A stretch of DNA of 64,000 nucleotides, taken from positions 62,001 through 126,000 of the forward strand of contig NZ_CP108509.1 of the NCBI RefSeq assembly GCF_035917275.1, given 5' to 3'. Position 1 is the first letter of the stretch, and each line of letters opens with the position of its first letter. This document shows, one piece after another, positions 25,276-34,096 of this stretch. The DNA comes from Streptomyces sp. NBC_01237 (GTDB lineage: Bacteria > Actinomycetota > Actinomycetes > Streptomycetales > Streptomycetaceae). Below the pieces are notes generated by a model. The model did no database searches, was not told the origin of the DNA, and worked only from the letters and a program-made list of their open reading frames with translations. A program made the position numbers and the translations under genes.

Positions 25276-26283
25276 ATGTCCGTTTTGCGGGCCCCCTTCA
25301 CTGTCAGCATCCCCGCCGGCCCTCCGGATCCGCCACCTGACTGGTGGCCCAGCAGCAGCCACCATCAGGCCCTGAAGGGTCTGCTGCAGGGCCTGAGCGA
25401 TACCGCGTACGCCGAGCAGCAGCAGCTGACCGTCAGCACCGTCAGGGACTATCGCCGCAGCTGCCGCGGCGGGTACTCCGTGGGCACGGACCGGGCCCTG
25501 GCCCATCTTGCAGTCAGGGACGGCCTGATCACCGTCGTGCGCCTGCCCGAAGGCGGGGCGGATGATCTTCCCACCGAGGTTCTGGAGGTGTGGCGGCACC
25601 TCGCATTCGATGTACCCGACAGAACCCTGGCAGCCGCCATCGCCAGAGAGACGGGCCTGTCCAGGGACCAGGTCGAGTCCGCTCTGTCGGTGCTGAGATC
25701 CGAGGGCGAGAGCGACTGCGCACTGATCGCCCGCGGCTATGCCTGCGGGGCGCTCACCGGTCGCGAGATGACAGAGCCCAGCTTCCACACCCGTACGGTG
25801 CGCACCGAGTCGCCGTCTCGCCGCCCTCGGTCGGGTGCGCCTCCCGTCCGTCGGCCCCGCGGCATCGACCCTCTCCGTCTCGTGCCCGACGGTGTGCCGT
25901 GGCCGCCTGACGGGATGGGAGTGCTGTCCGGCGATGTGGTCACCGGCCTCGATGTCGACGTGGTGCGCGCGACCCCGGACGCCTGCCGCACCGCGTTGAG
26001 GACTCTGATCCACGCACATGGGCAGTCGTGGGGGCCGGTCCTGGGGGACGTGGAGGGCGGCACCGCGCTGTTTCTCGTGCAGCCCGGGGTGCTGCCTGAT
26101 GGGTGGCGCAGTTCCGGAGGGAGGCTGTGGCGACGGGGCGCCATCCTGCGACGGATTCCCGCGCCATGGGTCCGGGGCGGATCCGGGCTGTACTGGGCCG
26201 TTGAGGGTCAGGGCAAGTACTGGCGGCCCGATGTCCTCGCCGACGCGCTCGCCCCGCCGACAGCCGCGGCCGGCGGGAGATGA
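25276..26283 (+). CDS. HTH protein, paralogue of the 9527-10996 product
   Basis: 335 residues. Residues about 25-90 form a LuxR-like or degenerate HTH (LKGLLQGLSDTAYAEQQQLT). Residues about 100-160 match the DVPD module of the 9527 protein (LEVWRHLAFDVPDRTLAAAI). Residues about 190-330 match its C-terminal domain (VLSGDVVTGLDVDVV, SWGPVLGDVEGGTALFLVQ). So it is a single-module version of the duplicated protein. GGAGG lies ten bases before ATG 25276. Regulator or DNA-binding accessory factor is the likely role; the effector domain is unidentified. Confidence 0.65.
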   Translation: MSVLRAPFTVSIPAGPPDPPPDWWPSSSHHQALKGLLQGLSDTAYAEQQQLTVSTVRDYRRSCRGGYSVGTDRALAHLAVRDGLITVVRLPEGGADDLPTEVLEVWRHLAFDVPDRTLAAAIARETGLSRDQVESALSVLRSEGESDCALIARGYACGALTGREMTEPSFHTRTVRTESPSRRPRSGAPPVRRPRGIDPLRLVPDGVPWPPDGMGVLSGDVVTGLDVDVVRATPDACRTALRTLIHAHGQSWGPVLGDVEGGTALFLVQPGVLPDGWRSSGGRLWRRGAILRRIPAPWVRGGSGLYWAVEGQGKYWRPDVLADALAPPTAAAGGR

Positions 26284-26354
26284 CCCGGGCCCGCACCTGA
26301 CGTCCTGCTCAACCCGGCAGCGTCCGCACGCGATCCCCAACGACCGCAACCGAT

Positions 26355-26377
26355 CCCCCGGGCCGTCGTCCCGGGGG
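26355..26377 (+). terminator. Terminator-like hairpin
   Basis: A perfect 8-bp GC stem (CCCCCGGG / CCCGGGGG) with loop CCGTCGT, followed by TTGTCT. It lies 72 bases after the HTH gene and before the EEP gene, so it probably ends the helicase/HTH transcript. Confidence 0.6.
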
Positions 26378-26536
26378 TTGTCTGCCTGACTCCCGCCCAC
26401 CTCGGTACCGCAAGCACCGTGCCGGCCTGTCTGCCGCACCGGCCACGCCTGGCCCCTGCTGAGCGCCACTGCCGAGTCGGGCCCTTGCCGGTCTCCGTCA
26501 CGGCCGAGTCCGCCCCCATGCCCGAAAGGCACACGT

Positions 26537-27511
26537 ATGAAAACCACGATTACTGCAGTGAACTGGAATATGGAAAAGGGTCTCAACTGGGAAAAAGGGG
26601 CTGCCTGGATCAGATCGCAGCTCCCCGACATCTACTTTCACCAGGAGGTGCAGCCGGGCCAGCTCGACCAGCTGTCGGAGCTGCTCGGCATGGACGGATA
26701 CATCGCCGTGCCCCTGCCCGGCAGCTCGAACGACAACGCGATCTTCGTCCGTCGGGGCGGGCCACTGGTGTGTACGGAGGAGTACCCGCAGGCATGGGCG
26801 CCGTGGCACGCACCGGCGAACATCGCCATCAAGCTCCGTGACCCCGACGGCACGCTCAGCCCCCGCCAGATCAGCTGCGTCAGCATGCACGCCTGCTACT
26901 TTTCGCCCGAGCTGCGGATCGTCGAAGCGCGCTGGTGCACCACCCTGGCCAAGGCCGGCTGGCTGGCCATGCTGTTCGGCGACATGAACAGCTACCGCGA
27001 CGGCACGAGCATCGCGTGGGAGGAGTACACCGACCTCGCCTTCGTCACCAACCGCACCTACGAGTACGACAACCGCCTGCACACCGACGTGCGCCCTGAC
27101 CGCGTACTCCTGGCCGCGGGGTTCACCGAGATGGCCCGCCACGCAGCCCAGAACCTGCAGCAGCCCAATGCCATGGCCGCCACATCCGGCTACCGCGACT
27201 ACCCCGGGCGCCCCTCCGGCGCCAGGTACTGCATCGACCGCGGATACCTCAGTGCGGAACTCGCTCCAGCCCTGACCCGCTTCAGCGTCTGCGACACCCT
27301 CGACCTACGTCGACTGTCCGATCACCTGCCCCTTCGGGCCGAGTTCGACGCGACGGCACTGCGCACGATCCTTCACCGCCCCGCACAGACGTATCAGCCG
27401 CACGACAACCGGCACGCCGGAAGCGGGAACCAGGCCCCTTCCCCGGTCAGCCGAGTCCAGCCGTCCCCCATCCCCGAGGCGAGCCGGCACATGCACGGGG
27501 AGGGGATGTGA
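26537..27511 (+). CDS. Endonuclease/exonuclease/phosphatase (EEP) family protein
   Basis: 324 residues with the EEP active-site order: N-terminal NWNMEKG (metal-coordinating Asn), HQEV (catalytic Glu), MHACYF, GDMNSY (Asp/Asn pair) and C-terminal LSDHLPL (Asp-His). It should be a Mg-dependent phosphodiesterase on nucleic acid, or a phosphatase; the exact substrate is unclear. No signal peptide, so it is intracellular. The last 60 residues are disordered. GAAAGG precedes the ATG by seven bases. Its place near the cas and helicase modules makes it a candidate nuclease partner, but a terminator separates them. Confidence 0.82.
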   Translation: MKTTITAVNWNMEKGLNWEKGAAWIRSQLPDIYFHQEVQPGQLDQLSELLGMDGYIAVPLPGSSNDNAIFVRRGGPLVCTEEYPQAWAPWHAPANIAIKLRDPDGTLSPRQISCVSMHACYFSPELRIVEARWCTTLAKAGWLAMLFGDMNSYRDGTSIAWEEYTDLAFVTNRTYEYDNRLHTDVRPDRVLLAAGFTEMARHAAQNLQQPNAMAATSGYRDYPGRPSGARYCIDRGYLSAELAPALTRFSVCDTLDLRRLSDHLPLRAEFDATALRTILHRPAQTYQPHDNRHAGSGNQAPSPVSRVQPSPIPEASRHMHGEGM

Positions 27512-27885
27512 AGGGACGCCTCACTGCCGGCCAGCTCCGGCCCGTCACCGGGCCGCTCGCCGCCCGCCGTCCGGGACGGACGCACCCCACGGTGATCGAA
27601 CACGCGGAAGGGCAGTACCCGGTGCTGTTCCCGCCAACCGGCGCAGTCACAGGTCGCCGGAAGGACCCCAGCGGCCGTCCCCTCCGCGACCGGTCCGTAC
27701 ACCGCCTCCCCCCGGTGGCCGCCGTGGCGCCGGCCGGACGGTCCCGGGATCTTGGCTCCGAAGCAAGGTCGTATACCGCCGCTCACGGCGGCTCCGCCGA
27801 TCTGCTCTTCACCGTTGACCGCACACCGAGTCCGCCTGCCTCAGAAAGGAACAAGACCAGACGTGCCCCAATACATCACGCCTGA
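27508..27885 (+). CDS. Hypothetical basic protein, coupled to EEP gene
   Basis: 125-codon frame whose GTG overlaps the EEP stop, with a good GGAGGGG ribosome site. It overlaps the next gene by 23 bases. The product is Arg/Pro-rich and has no recognisable domain, so it may be only a coupling reading frame. Function unknown. Confidence 0.35.
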   Translation: MKGRLTAGQLRPVTGPLAARRPGRTHPTVIEHAEGQYPVLFPPTGAVTGRRKDPSGRPLRDRSVHRLPPVAAVAPAGRSRDLGSEARSYTAAHGGSADLLFTVDRTPSPPASERNKTRRAPIHHA

Positions 27886-28420
27886 ACCGCCATTCACTCT
27901 TCCCGATACCGAGCTCACGCGGCACCCTGAACGCAGTGTCAGAGTCAACCGCATCGCATCCGTTCTCACGGTCCTCGGCAGCAGTGCACTGCTCGGTCTG
28001 ATCGCCGCCAACGTCATCAGCATCGTCTACGTGCTCGTGACCGACTCCAACGACTGGCACGACACGCTGGCCTGGTGGGACCCGGCCATGACACTCACGT
28101 GCCTGATTCCGGCCGCCGTCTGCGCCTGGCGCTGGAACCGCATCAAGGCCGCCTGGCACTTCCGGGGCTACCACCTCGGCGACGAAGAACTGCACATCCG
28201 CACAGGACTGCTCACCCGCAAACTCACGGGCCTCGCCTATTCCCGAATCCAGTCGGTCACGGTCCACTCCGGCCCCATCCAGCGGCGCTTCAACCTCGCC
28301 ACACTGACCATCCAAACCGCCGCCGGGAGTGACACCATCGAGGACCTCGACCCGCAGGTCGCACATGACCTGCACAGCAGGCTCACCGAACTCGGCCGAG
28401 TGCGGGGGCCTCTGGTATGA
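27863..28420 (+). CDS. bPH2 (DUF304) membrane protein, YdbS-like
   Basis: 185 residues. Two hydrophobic helices (SVLTVLGSSALLGLIAANVI and MTLTCLIPAAVCAW), then a bacterial PH domain of the YdbS type (YHLGDEELHIRTGLLTRKLT, then YSRIQSVTVHSGPIQRRFNL). In Bacillus, YdbS and YdbT form a membrane pair, and the next gene is the YdbT-like partner. GTG 27863 has AAAGGA upstream at a slightly long spacing. The stop overlaps the next start (ATGA). Confidence 0.82.
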   Translation: MPQYITPEPPFTLPDTELTRHPERSVRVNRIASVLTVLGSSALLGLIAANVISIVYVLVTDSNDWHDTLAWWDPAMTLTCLIPAAVCAWRWNRIKAAWHFRGYHLGDEELHIRTGLLTRKLTGLAYSRIQSVTVHSGPIQRRFNLATLTIQTAAGSDTIEDLDPQVAHDLHSRLTELGRVRGPLV

Positions 28421-29775
28421 GCCAGTCCCTCGAAGGCCGCCTCCATCCGGTCACCCCGCTCCGCCACAGCTGGGCTGTTCTCCTCGCCCTGGGTACCCTC
28501 GTCTACCAACTGCGCGATCTTTTCAGTGTCGGCACTACCGGCAGCGAAGAGAAGATCGACATACCCGCTTGGGCAGCATGCGTCACCGCGGCGCTCGCAG
28601 TCGCACTCGTTGTCGGCCTGTTCGCTACTGCCTGGCGGCACAGCCACTACAGCGTCAACGGAAACACCCTCGGATATCGCAGCGGCCTGCTCTTCAAGGT
28701 CCGGCACCAGTGCGACCTCCACCATGTTCAGAATGTCGACATCCTGAGGCCGTTCCTCGGAAGGATCATCGGGATCTGCACCCTCCACATCGTCATGTCA
28801 GGTACGACGATGTCCCTGTCCTACCTCACCCTCAACCAGGCCCGCGCGCTGAGGGCTCGCATCCTGGCCGAGGACACTGCTGCCCAAAAGCTCTACCAGG
28901 TGAAAACCAGGGACCTTTTCATCTCTCTCCTTCTCGACCTCGGTCCCAACCTCCGATCAGTCGTCCTGGCCACCATCGGCCTGCTCCCGTACATCCTCTC
29001 CGGCCGGACCTTCGCTCTGTCGACCCTGATCGCTTTCACCCCCAAGGTCTGGGGCCTCACGGGAAAGCGGCTCTTCGTCTACAGCGGATGGACCGTCACC
29101 CGCAATGCCGAGGGCAGCTACCGCGCCGACTTCGGCGCGGTCGATGCGCAACAGTGCACCTTCCGCGACACCCGGGTCGCCTCGATCGAGCTCCATCAGC
29201 CCCTGCTGTGGCGAAGGTTCGACTGGGTCAGGGTCGAGGTCGAGGTGGCCAAGGTTCCGAGAGAACTCGGCCTCAAGGTTCCGAGCGAGCTCCAAGAGCG
29301 CGCCTTGGGGCGGGGGCTCGACTGGGTCCTTCACAAACTTGCCGGTGGTCGCACCAATGATGTTCTTGTCCCCGTCTGTCCGCGCGCTGTCGCCGCGAAG
29401 CTGGTGCTCCACCTCCTCGGGCCGGATGCTGTGGCCCACCTGCACGAGCCGATCCCGGCACCGCCGGAAGCACGCAGGGCCACACCCTTCCACAGAGCAC
29501 TCGGGTACCGTCTCGAGAACGGATACTTCACCGCGTGGTCCGGAACCTTCTTCCGAAGCACCACTGCGGTATGTCCCGCCGCACGAGTCCAGACCCTCAC
29601 CGTCGAGCAGGGCCCGTGGCAGCGCAGACTCGGCCTGGTCACCGTCAACGCCAACATGGCGGGCGGCACCAGGGTGCAGGCCGCCCACCGCACCACCGCC
29701 GAAGCGGCGGACCTGGCGCCCCACCTGTACATCCAGTCGATGCGACAGGCCCGTGCCGCCGAAGCTTCGCCGTGA
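28417..29775 (+). CDS. Multi-bPH2 membrane protein, YdbT-like
   Basis: 452 residues, the larger partner of the bPH2 pair. Predicted helices lie near residues 20-35 and 50-70 and around SVVLATIGLLPYILSG. PH-like repeats are visible at GNTLGYRSGLLFKVRHQCDL (with HHVQNVDILRPFLG) and again near the C-terminus at GYFTAWSGTFFRSTT (with VQTLTVEQGPWQRRLGL). B. subtilis YdbS/YdbT are linked to resistance to an antimicrobial, so an envelope-protection role is plausible here; this is inference from family. Confidence 0.82.
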   Translation: MSQSLEGRLHPVTPLRHSWAVLLALGTLVYQLRDLFSVGTTGSEEKIDIPAWAACVTAALAVALVVGLFATAWRHSHYSVNGNTLGYRSGLLFKVRHQCDLHHVQNVDILRPFLGRIIGICTLHIVMSGTTMSLSYLTLNQARALRARILAEDTAAQKLYQVKTRDLFISLLLDLGPNLRSVVLATIGLLPYILSGRTFALSTLIAFTPKVWGLTGKRLFVYSGWTVTRNAEGSYRADFGAVDAQQCTFRDTRVASIELHQPLLWRRFDWVRVEVEVAKVPRELGLKVPSELQERALGRGLDWVLHKLAGGRTNDVLVPVCPRAVAAKLVLHLLGPDAVAHLHEPIPAPPEARRATPFHRALGYRLENGYFTAWSGTFFRSTTAVCPAARVQTLTVEQGPWQRRLGLVTVNANMAGGTRVQAAHRTTAEAADLAPHLYIQSMRQARAAEASP

Positions 29776-30298
29776 AGTGCTGGGGTGGCCCACCAGGTCA
29801 TCACCACACACGCAGCCCAAGGTCCGCAGGCTACCCATCAGGCCGCGGGTGAAGCAGCTCGCACAGCGCAGGGCAGCTTTGTTCACGTCGCAGAGCAGAG
29901 ACGGCATCGTCCCGGAGACCGCCCAGGTCCAATTCGGCGCGGCCGAAACGAACCGAACCGGAGCTCAGACACCCTCGGCGGGCCGGCACCATCCCTTCCC
30001 GCCCGCACCGCGCCGTCCGGCAGTGGTACGCGCCGCCGGACCGCCACGGCGCAGCGGTCTGTCTGCTGCGCTCCCCAGCCGCAGTACCGGACGCGCCCCA
30101 CCCGGTGAGCCAGGACACATGACCACTCGGTGCCGGTATCCACCACCCGTCAGGAACACCCGACGTGGTGGACGTCGGCACCGGTCCAGTACGCCACCGG
30201 CGTCCACCGCCGGGCCGGTCCGCACACACGGACCGGAAACGCCGCCGGACCATGTCCGGCCGCCCGCACCCGCACCCGCTCCGTCTGAAAGGCCCGTC
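29776..30298 (+). other. 523-base interval without a supported gene
   Basis: Several short frames cross this stretch but all are Arg/Pro/Ala-rich and carry no motif. The end supplies the ribosome site (GAAAGG) of the DUF3825 gene. No hairpin or repeat stood out. Confidence 0.5.
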
Positions 30299-31225
30299 GT
30301 GTCATTCACCCCCGCCGCCCCGTCCGCAATGGACTACGCGCATCCGACCAGCCGTCCCTACGACAACACGCCGCCCGGCGCCAGGACTTCTGAAACGCCT
30401 GGTGCGGACAGGCACTCGCCCGCTCGCGGCAAGCTGCGTGCCTTCGCCTGGCTCGGCCACAGCCGTACCGTGGAGGAGCGGCTGGCGGGCACGGGGTCCG
30501 AGGACCGGTTCGATGAGCTGGCCCGGATGGCCGTGCAGGAGCCCTGGGAGATGCCCATGACGGCAGAGCCCGGCTCCCTCGGGATTCTCAAGTACTACGT
30601 GACCTGGACCTTCGAGCAGGCTCTGCTCACAGAGGCCGTCCTGCCGAGCCCCGACGCCGACATGTGCGTCTTCAACACCGGGCTGATCACCCGGCAGCAC
30701 GAGGACATCTACGGGATCTTCCGGCCGAACCACCGGCCCGATCAGCAGGACTGGATACTGGCCGGCTGGCTGGTGGCGGGCGCACCTCAGCTGGACGTCT
30801 TTCCCGAGCTCCCGTCGGCAGCCGTGTATTCGCAGGACCCTCTCTCCTACGTCTACGACTGGGACCTCCCCCTGGACTTCTCCGCCCGCCAGCTCATCCC
30901 CTTGATCTCCGGCCTTCTCCCGGCCGGGCTCAAGGAGTTCTCCCTCGGTCTGGAACTCATGCTCGCCGGTGCGGTGAACCGCGCCCGCGACATCGCGAAA
31001 CGCTATCCGGGTACGGCGGTACCCGCGTGGCAGCCGGGCGGAACAGAGATACAGCTCCTGCTGCCTCTCTACCTTGCTGATCCCGCGACGCCGGACGCGG
31101 CACTGGTGCTATCGCGCGGTGACACGACCTACCGCTGCACCGCCATCGTGTCGCCCGCCCAGGGGTACAAGGAGGCACGGCTCATCACGCGGCCGACCGC
31201 GCACTGGCTCGATTCCCTCACGTAG
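30299..31225 (+). CDS. DUF3825 domain protein
   Basis: 308 residues, of which about 50-305 match DUF3825: AFAWLGHSRTVEERLA, YYVTWTFEQALL, FNTGLITRQHEDIYGIFRPN, the run AVNRARDIAKRYPGTAVPAW, and IQLLLPLYL. In other bacteria this domain is often fused to or near RNA-related or HTH domains; its activity is unknown. Here it stands alone behind a 50-residue disordered N-terminus. GTG 30299 has GAAAGG six bases upstream; ATG 30329 is an alternative. Confidence 0.82.
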   Translation: MSFTPAAPSAMDYAHPTSRPYDNTPPGARTSETPGADRHSPARGKLRAFAWLGHSRTVEERLAGTGSEDRFDELARMAVQEPWEMPMTAEPGSLGILKYYVTWTFEQALLTEAVLPSPDADMCVFNTGLITRQHEDIYGIFRPNHRPDQQDWILAGWLVAGAPQLDVFPELPSAAVYSQDPLSYVYDWDLPLDFSARQLIPLISGLLPAGLKEFSLGLELMLAGAVNRARDIAKRYPGTAVPAWQPGGTEIQLLLPLYLADPATPDAALVLSRGDTTYRCTAIVSPAQGYKEARLITRPTAHWLDSLT

Positions 31226-31315
31226 ACCACCCAGCAAGCCGTGCCGAGTTCCCCGACGACGACCTGTCGGACCTGCGTGACCGGCTGGCGGAGCGCACCC
31301 TCGTCTGAGACGAGG

Positions 31316-31364
31316 GGCGAAGGCCGGACCGCCGGGGCACCCCGCCGGCGCCCCGGCCTTCGCC
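31316..31364 (+). terminator. Strong terminator hairpin
   Basis: Twelve-base arms GGCGAAGGCCGG (31316-31327) and CCGGCCTTCGCC (31353-31364) with a second GC stem inside. It lies after the DUF3825 gene. Just before it, 31230-31308 encodes what looks like the last two dozen residues of another protein (DLSDLRDRLAERTLV then stop), probably a relic. Confidence 0.7.
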
Positions 31365-31439
31365 GCTTGCTGTGTCCTCATCGACCCTGCCCGCAGGTTT
31401 GATGCCCGTACTTGGACCACGTCCGACAGGAGCCCTGCT

Positions 31440-32117
31440 GTGCCCGACTCCGGAGCGAGTATCCATGCATGGCACATCGACGAACGGGACCATCAGCGCC
31501 ATACGGAACGGCGCGGACGCCGGTTCGCCTACACGAGCCTCGATCCCGCACGTACGGCGCTGGTCGTGATCGACATGGTGCCGTTCTTCGTCGATGCCAA
31601 CCCCTACGCCCGCGGCATCGTCCCGAACATCCAGCACCTCGCCGACCGCCTGCGGAGCGCCGGCGGTACGGTCGCCTGGGTCCTGCCCGCGCGCACCGAA
31701 CGCACTGAGACCGGCGACGAATTCCACGGCCCCGAAGCAGCCGAAATGTTCCGCACCGCCGGCGGTACCGGACCGCTGCGGGACCGGCTCTGGCACGGCC
31801 TCACCCCCGGCACCGATGACCTCCTGGTGGAGAAGTCCGCACCCAGCGCCTTCTTCCCCGGCCGCTGCCCGCTGCCCGAACTGCTCCGGAAACGCGACGT
31901 GAACACGGTTCTGATCACCGGCACGGTCACCAATGTGTGCTGCGAGTCATCGGCCCGCGACGCCTGGACCCTCGGCTACCGGGTCATCATGATCGCCGAC
32001 GCCAACGCGACCGGCCGCGACCAGGACCACAACGCCACACTGCGCACGGTCTACCGGTCTTTCGGGGACGTCCGGCCCACCGCAGATGTCCGCGCCCTGA
32101 TTGACGCGCAGACGTAA
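31440..32117 (+). CDS. Isochorismatase-family cysteine hydrolase
   Basis: 225 residues. The catalytic triad is visible: Asp in VVIDMVPFF, Lys in LVEKSAPSAF and Cys in TGTVTNVCCESSARDA, with the cis-peptide region preceding the cysteine. It is an intracellular amidase or isochorismatase-like hydrolase; the precise substrate (nicotinamide, carbamoyl compounds or other) cannot be read from sequence. About 40 extra N-terminal residues precede the core. It stands alone, after a terminator and with no coupled neighbour. Confidence 0.88.
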   Translation: MPDSGASIHAWHIDERDHQRHTERRGRRFAYTSLDPARTALVVIDMVPFFVDANPYARGIVPNIQHLADRLRSAGGTVAWVLPARTERTETGDEFHGPEAAEMFRTAGGTGPLRDRLWHGLTPGTDDLLVEKSAPSAFFPGRCPLPELLRKRDVNTVLITGTVTNVCCESSARDAWTLGYRVIMIADANATGRDQDHNATLRTVYRSFGDVRPTADVRALIDAQT

Positions 32118-32353
32118 AGGCGACAGGGGGCCGTGCGGCAGCCGTGATGGCTGGTCTGCGGGAATCCGTGTACTGCGACGCCACAGTGCCGACAGCGGGT
32201 CTGCCACCGCCGGACCCCCTGTTCCGGCCGCAGTATCGCGATCGAGCTTTACGGGAGCGAAGCGCCCGCGATAAACCGAAGAGAAACCGCATCAGTGACG
32301 TCACACCATTGATGGGAGCGGCCCGTTTGAAGACACCCCACAAGGAACACACC

Positions 32354-33022
32354 ATGAACCCTTCGACCAGCAGGACCGTTTCACCGCCGACCGACACCGA
32401 CTGGCGTGCTGATGGGGTGAATGAAATACAACAACTTCCACCCGGCTTGCGGAGCGATCTGCGATATTTTGCCTATTATCTGGGCAACGGAACTCTACTT
32501 TGTCCTGTCTATGACGAGCTCGATTACGACGAGGTCATCACGCGTTATGACGACACGGTGGGGCGGTTGTTCGCGATCTTGCTCGATAGCTATGACCGCC
32601 CGCTGGACGACGATAAGGTGGATTCGTTCGCTGACTACGACCGGGTGAGGGCGTGGCTCGCGGCTGAGTGCGACCAGGCGCGCTACAAGGCACCCGCGTT
32701 GAGTGATGCCGAGCTTCGTCTGTCGGATTTCGACGAGAAATGGAAAGACGCGGTCGTGGCGTTCGCCTGCAAGCTTGGAAGCGGCACTCTTGCCCCGAAG
32801 GTGCTGAAGGGGATCGACTATGTGCCGTATCTAGTCGAGGGCGGTTCCCTCCCGGAGGATGTCGTCATGGTGTTCGCCAACGTGCTGAGGGTCACTTCGG
32901 ACGGAACGCCGACCAATGCAGGGCACGCCGAGCATCGAGCGGCGCAGAAACTGCGGGAGTGGCTTGAGCCCGGCTACCAGCCGGATCCGCCGATGGAGAT
33001 CTGGGAGTTCAACCTCGTCTAA
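32354..33022 (+). CDS. Hypothetical protein with internal duplication
   Basis: 222 residues, soluble and acidic. Two related halves: LRYFAYYLGNGTL (residues about 34-46) and VVAFACKLGSGTLAPKVLKG (about 133-152), each followed by an acidic segment and a 'DYDRVRAWL' or 'HRAAQKLREWL' helix. The ATG has AAGGAACACACC upstream. GC is visibly lower than in the neighbours, suggesting acquisition. It resembles small Streptomyces proteins often found beside toxin or immunity genes, but I cannot name a family with confidence. Confidence 0.6.
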   Translation: MNPSTSRTVSPPTDTDWRADGVNEIQQLPPGLRSDLRYFAYYLGNGTLLCPVYDELDYDEVITRYDDTVGRLFAILLDSYDRPLDDDKVDSFADYDRVRAWLAAECDQARYKAPALSDAELRLSDFDEKWKDAVVAFACKLGSGTLAPKVLKGIDYVPYLVEGGSLPEDVVMVFANVLRVTSDGTPTNAGHAEHRAAQKLREWLEPGYQPDPPMEIWEFNLV

Positions 33023-33430
33023 CCTCGGGCTTTCACGAACTGGGCGGTCCGCAACTTGACCACAGCTGGGAGAAGTACCCCTGACCAGCGGCATCGGCAC
33101 TTGTCGAGCGTCCGGTTGGGTGCGAGGAGAGAAGCACCCCTCAGGTGAAGCGGGCGTACGATCTTGCCCCGAGCGCTCCCCGATCGCCATCGCGTGTCCG
33201 TCTATGCGCGCAGTGATGAGGTCGCCCGCACGGTATAGATTGGGACCCGGGGTGCGGTCAGGGTCGTTTGCCTCATCACCATCGCGTGATGGAATCCGCG
33301 TAGCCAACTTCGCGGAGTCTCCTGATCACGTTGTCCGACGGCTGGTCAGAAGAGCGGAAAATGCCCCTGCCCAGCAATAATGCGGATTGTCTAGGCCCTC
33401 GTTCCCGCGCCCGTCGGAGGCACTTTCCAG
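33023..33430 (+). other. 408-base interval without a supported gene
   Basis: An 86-codon frame at 33120-33380 exists but has no start context or motif. The interval leads into the IS1380-type fragment and may be IS-flanking relic sequence. Confidence 0.4.
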
Positions 33431-34096
33431 GTGAGTAGGCGTATCGGGTGGTACCCGCGTGTCCGCGTCGAGGGCGGTGGCCGCGGGACGGTTTCTCAGG
33501 CGGGGGCGGTGCTGCTGGTCGAGACGGTCCGCACGTCCGGCCTGGACACCGCGGTATCGGCGGCAATGGCGCCGTGGCGCAAGCCGCGAACGGTGCACGA
33601 TCCGGGCAAGATCCTGCTGGATGTGGCCCTGGCCGTCGCGCTCGGCGGCGACTGTCTGGCCGACATCGGCATGGTGCGGGCCGAGCCCGACGTGTTCGGC
33701 CCGGTGGCCTCCGATCCGACGGTCTCCCGTCTCGTCGATGCTCTCGCCACAGCCGGGCCGAAGACACTCGCTGCGATCCGGTCGGCGCGGGCAGAATGCC
33801 TGCTCGGCGAGGCAGCGGGCCTCCTCACCCCGACCGCCGGCCAGGGACCGGCAGCCGGCTTCCGCCGCTCCGGCATCCTTCACGGCCTCCACCTCGTCCG
33901 CGCCAGCATCGGTGCCCGCGACATCGAAGCCACCGCCCACTGGATCACCACCCTCTCCACCCACATCCCTCACGTGCAGTCCATCCGCTGCCGGGCCCTC
34001 CTGTCGGTCGTGCGTAACAAAGCGGGCAGTCAACTGCGCGCAGCCCACCGCACAGATGTACTCGACGCCATCAGCAGGGCACTATCGAGGGCATGA
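33431..34096 (+). pseudogene. IS1380-family transposase N-terminus joined to an unrelated C-terminus
   Basis: The first about 120 codons match the N-terminus of IS1380-type transposases (ILLDVALAVALGGDCLADIG, FGPVASDPTVSRLVDALA). After about 33790 the same frame continues into a helical segment (GILHGLHLVRASIGARDIEA, then HRTDVLDAISRALSRA) resembling the C-terminal repeats of Streptomyces XRE regulators. The DDE catalytic core is missing, so the element is dead. The open in-frame join could produce a chimeric protein, but a deletion scar is more likely. Confidence 0.65.

Noticed and set aside
24427..26283. 618-codon continuous frame joining a GH15 start to the HTH protein
   Set aside because: The two halves are unrelated, the middle is a frameshifted relic, and a good ribosome site marks the separate start at 25276.
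29105..30298. Long upstream extension of the DUF3825 frame
   Set aside because: The extension overlaps the YdbT-like gene and is Pro/Arg-rich; GTG 30299 has its own ribosome site.
32234..32273. TATCGCG/CGCGATA inverted repeat upstream of 32354
   Set aside because: Seven-base arms around a 26-base loop are too weak to call an operator without further evidence.
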